Assembly (NCBI RefSeq): GCF_023701485.1
Contig: NZ_JAMQBK010000104.1
Coordinates: 1 to 64,000 of the forward strand
From: Aporhodopirellula aestuarii
GTDB taxonomy: Bacteria; Planctomycetota; Planctomycetia; Pirellulales; Pirellulaceae
DNA length: 64,000 bases
Direction of reading: 5' to 3'
The notes below the pieces were generated by a model, which made no database searches, had not been told where the DNA came from, and saw only the letters and a list, made by a program, of their open reading frames with translations. Each line of letters opens with the position of its first letter. Positions within the stretch are counted from its first letter, which is position 1. A program made the translations under genes and the position numbers. Positions 8,426 to 16,496 of the stretch are shown one piece after another.

Positions 8426-9679
8426 CTATACCTCGCCACTGAGTGCAGAACCGGCGGCATCAAACAGCAGCAACTGCTTGTCTTTCGTTGCGACCTTCGT
8501 TTTGAGATTCAATCGATCCAAATCACGCACGCCCGGATGATGATCCGCGGTCAGCACAAATGCTTTGGTACGATTCCATGCCACACGCAACTTTCGCAAA
8601 TCGGTGGATCGCAGATTGCGATGTTTCCGAAGAGTTAGAATACGTTTCACATTCCGGACACCAATCCCGGGAATCCTTAACAGTTCTTCGTAACTCGCGC
8701 GATTCACATCGACGGGAAAGAAATGACGATTCGCGAGCGCCCACGCCAATTTCGGATCAATTTCCAATGAGAGATTGCAATCGTGTTCGGTGACAATTTC
8801 TTCGGCATCAAAACCATAGAATCTCATCAGCCAATCGGCCTGGTACAAACGATGCTCGCGAATCAGTGGCGGAGACTGACCGGGCAATCGCGCATCCGCA
8901 TGAGGAATCGGACTGTATGCCGAATAGTAAACGCGACGAAGCTTTTGTCCGGAATACAAATCCGAGGCCGTCTTGAGAACGTCGATGTCAGGTGTTTCAG
9001 TCGCACCGACGATCATCTGCGTACTCTGGCCAGCCGGAGCGAACCGAGGTGGTTTGAACCCGGCTTTTTCCTCCTGTTTGGTTTCGTCGATTTTCTCGCG
9101 GATACCGCTCATGGCCGAGACGATCTGTGGCTTCTTTTTCTCGGGAGCGAGCCGAACCAAATCGCCTTCGGTCGGCAACTCGATGTTGACGCTCAAACGG
9201 TCCGCCCACTGTCCCGCCTCTTCGATCAAAGCCTGCGACGCGTTCGGGATCGTTTTCAAATGAATGTAGCCGCCATATCGCTGGTCGGTGCGAAGCCGCT
9301 TGGCGACCAAGATCATCTGCTCCATCGTGTAGTCGGAGTTCTGGATGATCCCGGAACTGAGAAACAACCCTTCGATGTAATTGCGTTTGTAGAACTCCAT
9401 CGTCAGCGAGACGACCTCATCAACGGTGAACCTCGCTCGGGGCGTATCGCTAGACACGCGATTGACACAGTACTGGCAGTCGTAGATGCAGTAATTGGTA
9501 AGCAGAATTTTGAGCAGCGACACGCATCGGCCATCCGGCGTGTAACTGTGGCAGATGCCCATGCCTTCGGTGCTGCCGATTAAGCTGTCAGCACGCGTTT
9601 TTTTGGATCCGCTGCTGGCGCAGGAAGCGTCGTACTTCGCGGCATCGGCCAAAATGGCTAGTTTTTCTCGGACTTCCAT
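8426..9679 (-). CDS. Putative DNA modification/repair radical SAM protein (UDG-linked)
   Basis: Radical SAM protein of 417 residues from the ATG at 9679 (a TTG at 9694 is possible). The cluster motif CIYDCQYC places Cys64, Cys68 and Cys71 as the [4Fe-4S]/SAM ligands. The C-terminus has a helix-hairpin-helix (ELLRIPGIGVRNVKRIL), a DNA-binding element. This matches the radical SAM family that is almost always encoded next to DUF4130 and UdgX proteins. Its substrate is not known; a DNA lesion or crosslink is a reasonable inference from the HhH and the neighbours. It is the first gene of the six-gene repair run. Confidence 0.9.
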   Translation of the reverse strand: MEVREKLAILADAAKYDASCASSGSKKTRADSLIGSTEGMGICHSYTPDGRCVSLLKILLTNYCIYDCQYCVNRVSSDTPRARFTVDEVVSLTMEFYKRNYIEGLFLSSGIIQNSDYTMEQMILVAKRLRTDQRYGGYIHLKTIPNASQALIEEAGQWADRLSVNIELPTEGDLVRLAPEKKKPQIVSAMSGIREKIDETKQEEKAGFKPPRFAPAGQSTQMIVGATETPDIDVLKTASDLYSGQKLRRVYYSAYSPIPHADARLPGQSPPLIREHRLYQADWLMRFYGFDAEEIVTEHDCNLSLEIDPKLAWALANRHFFPVDVNRASYEELLRIPGIGVRNVKRILTLRKHRNLRSTDLRKLRVAWNRTKAFVLTADHHPGVRDLDRLNLKTKVATKDKQLLLFDAAGSALSGEV

Positions 9680-9859
9680 GCATTCGCTTGGCAAGAGTGA
9701 TCGGGAGGTCTACTAACCGCCGAAACGACGCAAGAGCAACCACCAAACCGCGGGCATTCGACACAATCACAGCGACTGGCGAACCAAGCAGGCAAGCATT
9801 TCCCGTTCCCAAAAACCGCAGGTTCGACGATCTGTCGTAACCCACACCGCTGGCGGCAT

Positions 9860-12019
9860 TTAGGCGACCCGATCGACGATTTCGATGCCTTCGGTTTCCG
9901 GTTGCACCCAATCGGCTTCGCAGTGTTCACATCGGATCAAATCCACTCGGCGGGGCTGCCCACACGACGGGCAGGGTTCTCGGTGAACCAAGCGATACAT
10001 CGCAACCATCGACAGTGGCGCCGCCAGCGTGACCGCCGGCACGGCCCACATCCACAAACGAGTTTGCCGCGAACTCAGCCCTCGCCGATATGCGACTCGA
10101 CGAACCAGCCAGAACGCGAGTGCCATCACGAACACAAAAGAAATCAATGCAGTCGAAGCCGAAATCGGATTTGCTGCGATTTCCGGGAACGGGGTTCCCG
10201 CCGACGGATGCCCGGTGAGGACCATCCAAGCCGAAATCGCTAGAAAAAGCAGGTAGAACGCACCCGGCAAGAACCCGCATGCGACCATGGTCATGCTGAA
10301 CTTGTCTTCGTGCGGGGCCGGTACCGACTCGGGTTGGACTGAAAACTTCAGTAATTTCGCCGGTACATTCGGCCGCAATTTAAGAACGTCCACATCATCC
10401 CATCGACGGGTGTTTTGCCAAATCAACAGTTCTTCGGGAGCCCAGGCGACGGAATGCATTTCAAGGTGAGTCAGCGACTCGGGAACGTCAAACGTTCGCA
10501 CCCATTCGACGTTCAGCTTCAGCGATTTCGAAGTTTGCCGAGCCTGCAGATTGCTATTCAAATCAGGCTCAACATACCAATCTTCACTCCCGGTTTCATC
10601 GATTAATCGATACTCGTGCAACTGGTTTCCGATGCCCAGGATCAGCCTCGGTGCCTTTCCAGCGGGTGTGGGAATCACCGCGCCCATCTCGATGTCCTGT
10701 TCTAGGAGCGTGCGCAAACCGACCGGATCTTGCTCGATCACCATGACGCCTTTCGACGTGACGAGCGGCCCCAGATATCCCTCATTGACCAACGTCGAAA
10801 ACAACCGCCATCCGTTACCGAGCGGATCTTGCTGAAACGGCCTCCCGGAGAAATCACCTGCGGCGTAAACGCCATCTGCAGCGATCGTTTGAACCCATCG
10901 CGATTGCGGAAACTGTTGGTATCCCAACAAATATCCACGCGAATCGTAGGCGTACAGTATCGACGAACCGAGCGCATTGCTGGGTTGAGTGAAGAATCCG
11001 TCACCGCTCCAGTAAGTCGCTTCCAGCGGCCAGAGACTAGAAAAATCTCGAAACTCTTTACCGATCGCGTCGTCAGCCTGTGCATCGATCTTGCCCCCAT
11101 TTTCAACTCGTTCGCCCCCGAGGACCTGATTGGTGTAGTTGCCAATCGTCGCATCGTACTGCTGTATTTTTGTGGTCATCCACAATTCACCTGAATCGTC
11201 TGCCACCGCAAGCGTCGCGAAGGGTACGGGCACATAGACTCGCGATCGTGTTAGGTCCTCAAACACTCCTATCGCACCGATCACACCTGCGACATGACAC
11301 AGCGTTGTTCCCACGAGCATGTAAGTCGGCAAGAGCCAACGTCGACTCAGCCTGGGGTTGGACGTCTCTGCCGACGGATCCGATGACAGTTCCCGCCATC
11401 CTTGATTAGCAACCAACATCATCCAAGCGAGCGTTGGCAAGGCGGCGAGCAGACACCATCCCGCCACCGCGAGTCCGCCGTTGTGTAGGTAGCCGAAAAA
11501 GACCACCTGCACCGCTCCGGCCGGAACGATTGGAAATAACCGCGTTCCCCACCACGAGGCGCCGCGTGCCATCATCAACATCGCGGCAGGATGCAAGGCA
11601 AACGCAATGAACGCAAACACCATTGCCGGGACAACTTGGGCGGCTCGCATCGGAGTCCACCACAATCCTTGATATCCCACCCACATCGCCAGCCCCAACA
11701 CGGGCAAGAGAATGGCAACGGCATATAGTGAAAAGCCTGCAATGGTTTTCGAGAAGAACACATCACTCGATGTGACGCTGCGATGATTCAAGTACGCTCC
11801 AGCGGCGGGCTGGAGATCTCGATAGGACTGCACCACACCGAGTGCAAAGGCTAAGAACGGCGTAACAATCGCAAAATGCGTCACCAACTCCGTTGCGAGC
11901 AACGCGTTATTCCCGACACGCGTGGGATGCACCATCCAGCAAATCGCGGTGATGACGAACAAACCGATCGGGATCCAGCGGACGTTCTCACGCAGTTCTT
12001 TCCAAATCAACGGTCTCAT
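9860..12019 (-). CDS. ABC transporter permease with large soluble insert and zinc ribbon
   Basis: A 719-residue membrane protein from the ATG at 12019, which overlaps the ATPase stop by 4 bases. Residues 1-280 contain about seven hydrophobic segments in ABC-2 style, starting with the MRPLIWKELREN motif common in NatB/YtrC-like permeases. Residues about 285-575 form a long soluble region with WMTT-, YAYDSRG- and LYSI-free beta-rich character, suggesting a propeller-like domain. Further membrane segments follow, then a cytosolic C-terminal C-x2-C ... C-x2-C zinc ribbon (CPSC and CEHC). It pairs with the upstream ATPase. The substrate is unknown; export or a membrane-stress role is likely by analogy to YtrA-controlled systems. 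Confidence 0.8.
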   Translation of the reverse strand: MRPLIWKELRENVRWIPIGLFVITAICWMVHPTRVGNNALLATELVTHFAIVTPFLAFALGVVQSYRDLQPAAGAYLNHRSVTSSDVFFSKTIAGFSLYAVAILLPVLGLAMWVGYQGLWWTPMRAAQVVPAMVFAFIAFALHPAAMLMMARGASWWGTRLFPIVPAGAVQVVFFGYLHNGGLAVAGWCLLAALPTLAWMMLVANQGWRELSSDPSAETSNPRLSRRWLLPTYMLVGTTLCHVAGVIGAIGVFEDLTRSRVYVPVPFATLAVADDSGELWMTTKIQQYDATIGNYTNQVLGGERVENGGKIDAQADDAIGKEFRDFSSLWPLEATYWSGDGFFTQPSNALGSSILYAYDSRGYLLGYQQFPQSRWVQTIAADGVYAAGDFSGRPFQQDPLGNGWRLFSTLVNEGYLGPLVTSKGVMVIEQDPVGLRTLLEQDIEMGAVIPTPAGKAPRLILGIGNQLHEYRLIDETGSEDWYVEPDLNSNLQARQTSKSLKLNVEWVRTFDVPESLTHLEMHSVAWAPEELLIWQNTRRWDDVDVLKLRPNVPAKLLKFSVQPESVPAPHEDKFSMTMVACGFLPGAFYLLFLAISAWMVLTGHPSAGTPFPEIAANPISASTALISFVFVMALAFWLVRRVAYRRGLSSRQTRLWMWAVPAVTLAAPLSMVAMYRLVHREPCPSCGQPRRVDLIRCEHCEADWVQPETEGIEIVDRVA

Positions 12020-12936
12020 GACGCGGCTCCTGTGTAAAACGAATGCCCCACGCGTGATCGTGATAGATAGGCGAGCACCGCATCCTCGAAACTCACTTCC
12101 ACTGATTCGGCATTCACGTTCCATTGCTCGATCGCCTGCCGCGTCTTCTCGTCCGCATCCGCTACCGTCACGTGCCAACGATTCCCGAGACTACGGCAAT
12201 GAACAAGACCAGGCATCGAATGCTCCCTCGTCGGATCCTCATCGCCATCGATCACCCATGCGGCGACGCGGCCTCGAAACTCATCGAGAGCGGTATCGAC
12301 GAGCATGCGTCCGTCGACCATCAAAGCAACTCGATCCGCCACCCGCTCGACGTCATCGAGCAGGTGGCTGCTCAACAAAACGGTGCGATCACCTGACTCG
12401 CTGAACTCGACGATCGTTTCATTCAATGCTCGGCGGCTGACCGGATCGAGCCCCAAGGCAGGATCGTCGAGGATGAGCAGTTCGGGATCAGCCGCGAGCG
12501 TGGACGCCAACGAGACGCCCGCACGCTGCCCGCGACTGAGCCACGACACTTTTGCCTCCGCATCCAATCCGAAACGCCGTACGGATCGCTCAAACAGCGA
12601 ACCGTCCCAGGAGCGATGAGTCTCGCGTCCGAATCGCTCGCATTCCCGCACCCGCATCCACGGATAGAGAAAGTGGCCCTCCACGGTATGACCGATCCGG
12701 CAACGCGTCTGCGGCGTCAGATGCCGACTATCGGTGCCGAGCACTTCGCAGGTCCCGCGGGTCGGGTCGAGAAAGCCGAGTAGCATCCGGATGGTTGTCG
12801 TCTTGCCAGCACCATTGAGCCCAAGCAAGCCCACAACACTGCCGCGTGGGACGACGAAATCCAGATCCCGCACGACGGCGTGACAACCAAAATAGCGCGT
12901 TAAACGTTGAGTTCGCACCACGGCAGAATCAGGCAT
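12016..12936 (-). CDS. ABC transporter ATP-binding protein (CcmA/NatA type)
   Basis: ABC ATPase of 306 residues. Walker A is LNGAGKTT (about 40-47), the signature is LSRGQ and Walker B reads LLILDD followed by PALGLD. The usual catalytic Glu after Walker B is therefore Asp, an unusual but conservative change. The C-terminal 90 residues are a non-conserved regulatory tail. It overlaps the permease start by ATGA and follows gntR by about 35 bases, so the three form one operon. It energises the downstream permease. Confidence 0.9.
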   Translation of the reverse strand: MPDSAVVRTQRLTRYFGCHAVVRDLDFVVPRGSVVGLLGLNGAGKTTTIRMLLGFLDPTRGTCEVLGTDSRHLTPQTRCRIGHTVEGHFLYPWMRVRECERFGRETHRSWDGSLFERSVRRFGLDAEAKVSWLSRGQRAGVSLASTLAADPELLILDDPALGLDPVSRRALNETIVEFSESGDRTVLLSSHLLDDVERVADRVALMVDGRMLVDTALDEFRGRVAAWVIDGDEDPTREHSMPGLVHCRSLGNRWHVTVADADEKTRQAIEQWNVNAESVEVSFEDAVLAYLSRSRVGHSFYTGAAS

Positions 12937-12971
12937 TTCGGGGCTCCACTTTCAATCAGGAATCACTCGGT

Positions 12972-13349
12972 TTACTTCAATTTGTCGAGTTTGGCCCGCA
13001 TACGAGCAAGGATTTCATCGCTGGAAAAATCCAACAGAACAGCCGCACTGACGGCCGTTTCCAAGGCCTCATCCAGTCGCCTCAAACGCTCCGCTTTTGA
13101 AAAAACGTTCCGTCGCTTGGCCACGAACGCCCCGCGACCGGCCTGCGTTTCGAGTACACCATCACGAACCAACTCGGCATACGCCTTCGCGACCGTGTTG
13201 GGGTTTACCACGAGTTCTTTCGCTAACTCGCGAACGCTCGGCATCGCATCACCGATCGAAAGCTCCCCTGATGCGACCGCCCGGCGAACCTGATCAGCGA
13301 TCTGACGATAGATCGCGGCACCACTGCCAGGGATCACTCGTATCTGCAT
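12972..13349 (-). CDS. GntR-family transcriptional regulator, YtrA subfamily
   Basis: A 125-residue repressor-like protein from the ATG at 13349, preceded by a good Shine-Dalgarno AAAGGTG. Residues 1-75 are a GntR winged helix (IYRQIADQVRRAV, SVRELAKELVVNPNTVAKAYAEL, GRGAFV). The short C-terminal helical tail of about 45 residues, without a ligand-binding UTRA or FCD domain, is the YtrA hallmark. Such proteins typically repress their own ABC-transporter operon, and here an inverted repeat lies just upstream (13378-13408). Confidence 0.92.
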   Translation of the reverse strand: MQIRVIPGSGAAIYRQIADQVRRAVASGELSIGDAMPSVRELAKELVVNPNTVAKAYAELVRDGVLETQAGRGAFVAKRRNVFSKAERLRRLDEALETAVSAAVLLDFSSDEILARMRAKLDKLK

Positions 13350-13377
13350 CACTCACCTTTCTCACCCGAACGTTTCA

Positions 13378-13408
13378 CTGTACTACTAACCACAGTACAG
13401 CAGTACAG
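13378..13408. promoter_or_regulatory. Candidate GntR operator
   Basis: A perfect inverted repeat CTGTACT (13378-13384), 9-base spacer, AGTACAG (13394-13400) is followed by a second direct copy of AGTACAG at 13402-13408. It lies about 30-60 bases upstream of the gntR start, where an autoregulatory site would be. GTAC-centred palindromes are plausible half-sites for a dimeric GntR protein; binding is inferred. Confidence 0.6.
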
Positions 13409-13681
13409 AACAAGAATCAAGAGTTTCACGAAAATATGCGTCCTCGCTTCGCGACCGCGCAATACGTCGAGCGAATCTGAAATGGCACCGCGACATCGAC
13501 AAAATGACGAATACGTCCGACAACGGGCGAGTTTCACGCATCGACTCATCGTCTTCACACCGTCTTAGCGCCGCATGCAACGGGCTTGCCGTGGGGCTGT
13601 CCATTGAGGTAAATCCAATCTCGCATCCGTCGATTCCACAACCGGTCGAATCTCCCCCAAACACACTTCGTTGAGCTCTCT
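13409..13681. other. Divergent intergenic region
   Basis: Together with the operator just before it, this fills the gap between the minus-strand gntR operon and the plus-strand secreted protein. It must hold the promoters for both directions. I see no confident -35/-10 pair and no further gene. Confidence 0.4.
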
Positions 13682-14608
13682 TTGCTTGTCGTCGCCACGC
13701 ATTACCGACGGGTCCTGATTCCTGTTGGGATCGCAGCGTTTTTAGCTGTCGCTTTGGCGGATGGAAACACGTTCGCGGAAGAGCCACCACTGACTATTAA
13801 TTCGTCGGACTGGGTCAAAGAGTATCCGGTGATCGCGGGCCAAGCGTACACAGTCTCCACTCCCGCTTGGTCGGGGACGTTGCAAGGCGTGGTGGTGGAT
13901 CGCGACGACGACATCGATCTACGGTGGAATGATTCCGGTACCGAGCGAGTTTCGACGGTGGAATCAGACTTCAATTCAGGTTTCCACCTATATCTTTCCC
14001 ACCAAACGCCCACCAGTGTTTCACAGGCAGGAAATATCGGTGAGTTTTCGTTGCTGCGCGTCACCGGTGACGGAGACACCGAGTTTCACCCCGGCAAAAT
14101 CTATTCCAACCACGGTGAACTGCTGACGACGAGGGCCGGGTATGGATGGACCAATCTGCTGCTACGTGGTCGCAGCGAAACGACATTCGGTGTGCGTTAC
14201 ACCCACATTGGCGATGAGTTCGACTCCAACACTTTCGACGATTTGGCGGTAGCCGAGAACCATGTTGTCACCTTCGACGTCTCGGCAACGGGATACTGGG
14301 ATTGGCGGGCATTCGTTTTCTCCGCGGGCCTGTCGGGTGGAATTGGGGGCAGCCTGATTGATCAGAGTGGAGTGCGGATGGACGGATCGTTCGCCAAATT
14401 CTCCGAACGAAACGCTGAGTTCGCAACGACCTACGTCGCCCATGCGGACGCGTTATGGCGGATCGCGAACATGACGTATTTACAAGTCGGCGCTCGCGGG
14501 ATGGTCGTCGGAGGCGTCGCGCAGGCCCGCGATACCTGGGGATGGGCAGACGAAGCCTCGACCGCTCGACTCATCGGTGTCTCCTTCGGATTGTGGAGAG
14601 ACTTCTAA
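13682..14608 (+). CDS. Secreted barrel-like protein of unknown function
   Basis: A 308-residue protein whose only usable start is TTG at 13682. A hydrophobic signal segment (VLIPVGIAAFLAVALA) ends near TFA before EEPP. The mature part is rich in short beta strands with aromatic and Gly positions (GYGWTNLLLRGRSETTFGVRY, MTYLQVGARGMVVGGVAQA), resembling an outer-membrane or secreted beta-barrel of the planctomycete type. No catalytic motif is seen. The next gene begins 5 bases after its stop, so the two are probably co-transcribed. Function unknown. Confidence 0.7.
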   Translation: MLVVATHYRRVLIPVGIAAFLAVALADGNTFAEEPPLTINSSDWVKEYPVIAGQAYTVSTPAWSGTLQGVVVDRDDDIDLRWNDSGTERVSTVESDFNSGFHLYLSHQTPTSVSQAGNIGEFSLLRVTGDGDTEFHPGKIYSNHGELLTTRAGYGWTNLLLRGRSETTFGVRYTHIGDEFDSNTFDDLAVAENHVVTFDVSATGYWDWRAFVFSAGLSGGIGGSLIDQSGVRMDGSFAKFSERNAEFATTYVAHADALWRIANMTYLQVGARGMVVGGVAQARDTWGWADEASTARLIGVSFGLWRDF

Positions 14609-14613
14609 TCGCC

Positions 14614-15477
14614 ATGAATTTTCGACAATCCGTTTACACGCTGTTAATCTTGAGCTTGCCTTGTGTGCTCAGCGGTTGCCACGTGATCTCACCCAAGCCG
14701 ATCGCGATGGGACCACGCAACATCGCGCCCGAATTATTACAGGTCAACGAACCCGAGATCGAAGTTGGCAGACCGATCTGGTGGCTCGACGGTGCGGGCT
14801 GGGTCTGGGGGATCCCCAGCAAATTGCTACTGTGGGATCGTCGCATCGATAACCATCACATCACGGAACGGACGATCGAAACGACAGCCGATTACATGCA
14901 AGCGGCGGAACTCGCGCACGTGAAGGTGCGAATGAATCAGTACGCACCGCTGAAGGACTTCCGTCGGTTAAGAATGAACCGCACCGTTGCTTGGCCCTAT
15001 CGCTACACACTCGGATTGCTAGCGGTTGGAGGCGAAGCGATTTTTCCAGGTCGATTAATCGGTGGCGATCACTTCAACCCGTTCACGCAAACGATTCACC
15101 TCTACAGCGACGTCCCGGCGATTGCGCTGCACGAACTCGCCCATGCAAAAGATTTTGCGAGGCGGAAATACCCGGGAACGTATGGCCTGATCTATCTGTG
15201 GACACCGCTGTACCATGAAACCGTCGCTTCGCGAGACGTGATGGATTATCTGTACTCTCGCGGCGATCGTGCGGGCATCATCGAAGCCAATCGGGTTCTC
15301 TACCCGGCATACGGAACCTATGTGGGCAGTTCCCTTGGAATGTTTGCTCCTTCGGCATCGATGCCGATCTACTACGCCACGGTCTTGGGCGGACACTTCA
15401 ACGGCCGGATGCTTTCACGGGAAGTCGACGAGCACCTGCGTGAGTACCAAACGGTCTTCGCATCTCACCGCCATTAA
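14614..15477 (+). CDS. Lipoprotein with HELAH metallopeptidase-like motif
   Basis: A 287-residue protein from the ATG at 14614. The N-terminus has a lipoprotein signal peptide with lipobox LSGC. The centre contains ALHELAHAKDF, an HExxH zinc-binding motif in a helix, followed about 25 residues on by LYHETVASRD, whose Glu could be the third ligand. The residues between read as membrane-adjacent aromatic segments. The protein therefore looks like a membrane-anchored zinc peptidase of an unassigned family, or a degenerate relative. It sits 5 bases behind the barrel-like gene. Confidence 0.7.
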   Translation: MNFRQSVYTLLILSLPCVLSGCHVISPKPIAMGPRNIAPELLQVNEPEIEVGRPIWWLDGAGWVWGIPSKLLLWDRRIDNHHITERTIETTADYMQAAELAHVKVRMNQYAPLKDFRRLRMNRTVAWPYRYTLGLLAVGGEAIFPGRLIGGDHFNPFTQTIHLYSDVPAIALHELAHAKDFARRKYPGTYGLIYLWTPLYHETVASRDVMDYLYSRGDRAGIIEANRVLYPAYGTYVGSSLGMFAPSASMPIYYATVLGGHFNGRMLSREVDEHLREYQTVFASHRH

Positions 15478-15513
15478 TTCCGAACACCTCAGATCCATTC
15501 GGAGTCGCTCACC

Positions 15514-16017
15514 CTATATCTCGGTTGCCTCCGACACCCCTTCATCGGTCTTGTCAGTGTGCGGCGTCAAGACACGAACACAGTCGGAACGGAACCACGG
15601 GTACCCGAGTCCCATCGTCAAGACACAGAAGACGATAATAAACAGCGGATGCGTACCGGCGGCGAGTAGTCGCGGGGTGTCGAGAAAGTGGTCTCCAGAA
15701 ATCCACGAGAGTGCAAGATAGCCACCGTTGGCGATGAGACAAAAGTCTGCGATGAACCATCCCCATGAGCGGCGAACCAGTACCGCGAACATGAGAGGGA
15801 AAAGCACGCCTAAGACCGGACCCGCCCAAAGCGTCACCAGCGGATGCGGGTCGGGTGCGTGAAGACTGTACGGCATTCGCCACGGAACCACGTCATAATC
15901 CGTGAGCGTCGCTCCACTGGCCGCTCCACCGATCAGATGTCCGCTTTCGTGAGTCAGCGTCATCACGATCCATGATGCAACGAGCAGTGCGAAAAAGTGA
16001 GCGATGCGTCGTTTCAA
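15514..16017 (-). CDS. Small membrane protein with HESGH motif (M50-like)
   Basis: A 167-residue membrane protein. I choose TTG at 16017 because GAAGGA lies 6 bases upstream; the frame opens at GTG 16050. After the first hydrophobic helix (FFALLVASWIVM) comes THESGHLIGG, an HExxH motif inside a transmembrane or interfacial helix, as in site-2-protease-like proteins. Three or four more hydrophobic segments follow, and the C-terminus ends in a soluble tail. The second M50 motif (NxxPxxxLDG) is not seen, so intramembrane protease activity is uncertain. It converges on the HELAH lipoprotein, 36 bases apart. Confidence 0.6.
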   Translation of the reverse strand: MKRRIAHFFALLVASWIVMTLTHESGHLIGGAASGATLTDYDVVPWRMPYSLHAPDPHPLVTLWAGPVLGVLFPLMFAVLVRRSWGWFIADFCLIANGGYLALSWISGDHFLDTPRLLAAGTHPLFIIVFCVLTMGLGYPWFRSDCVRVLTPHTDKTDEGVSEATEI

Positions 16018-16496
16018 ATTGTGTCCTTCGTTTCCGAACCTGGAAGCCACGGCTCACCGCCAGCAGCTTCACAGCATCAAGTGCCAGTGAATGCATCGTG
16101 TTGACGATGATTGTAACCGCCCGTCTTGCCAGCACCGGAATGAAATCAGCTAATTCGATAGCCGCATCGGGTGGATCTTCACGCTCTGCTACTTGCCAAG
16201 ACACGTGGCTACCACTCGCATCGGCCTCTGCGCGAGTCTTGGCGTTATTACTGCCGCGAGGAATCTTCATTTGATCCGAAGCGGATCGCTTGACAGTGAG
16301 CGTTAACCTTCAGCGCGGTATACCCAGGTCTATCCAGGTAAAGGGTATCGGTCATTACGTTTGTTCCGTCTGTTCGGTTTCATCCGTTTTCGCTAGGCAT
16401 GATTGGATCACAATGACGACTTACAACCAACGGCCTACATGATTCGTTCTGTTGTGCCTTCATTTACCTGTTGTGCCCTCGTTCGATCGATTCCTC
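16018..16496. other. Gene-free upstream region of the polysaccharide co-polymerase gene, with palindromes
   Basis: No supported gene. Two inverted repeats stand out: GATCCG-AAG-CGGATC at 16273-16287, and ATACCC (16320-16325) paired with GGGTAT (16343-16348), with two CCAGGT copies in the spacer. A TTGACA lies at 16290-16295 but has no -10 at a normal distance. The region likely carries regulation of the downstream plus-strand genes. Confidence 0.4.

Noticed and set aside
8783-9583. 266-codon plus-strand frame over the radical SAM gene
   Set aside because: Antisense shadow; no domain or start context.
15893-16270. 125-codon minus frame overlapping the HESGH membrane protein
   Set aside because: The part outside the overlap has no motif; the HESGH frame has a better start and hydrophobic pattern. 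A short real gene cannot be fully excluded.
16290-16295. TTGACA as a -35 box
   Set aside because: No -10-like hexamer at 16-19 bases; the nearest TATACC is 23 bases away.
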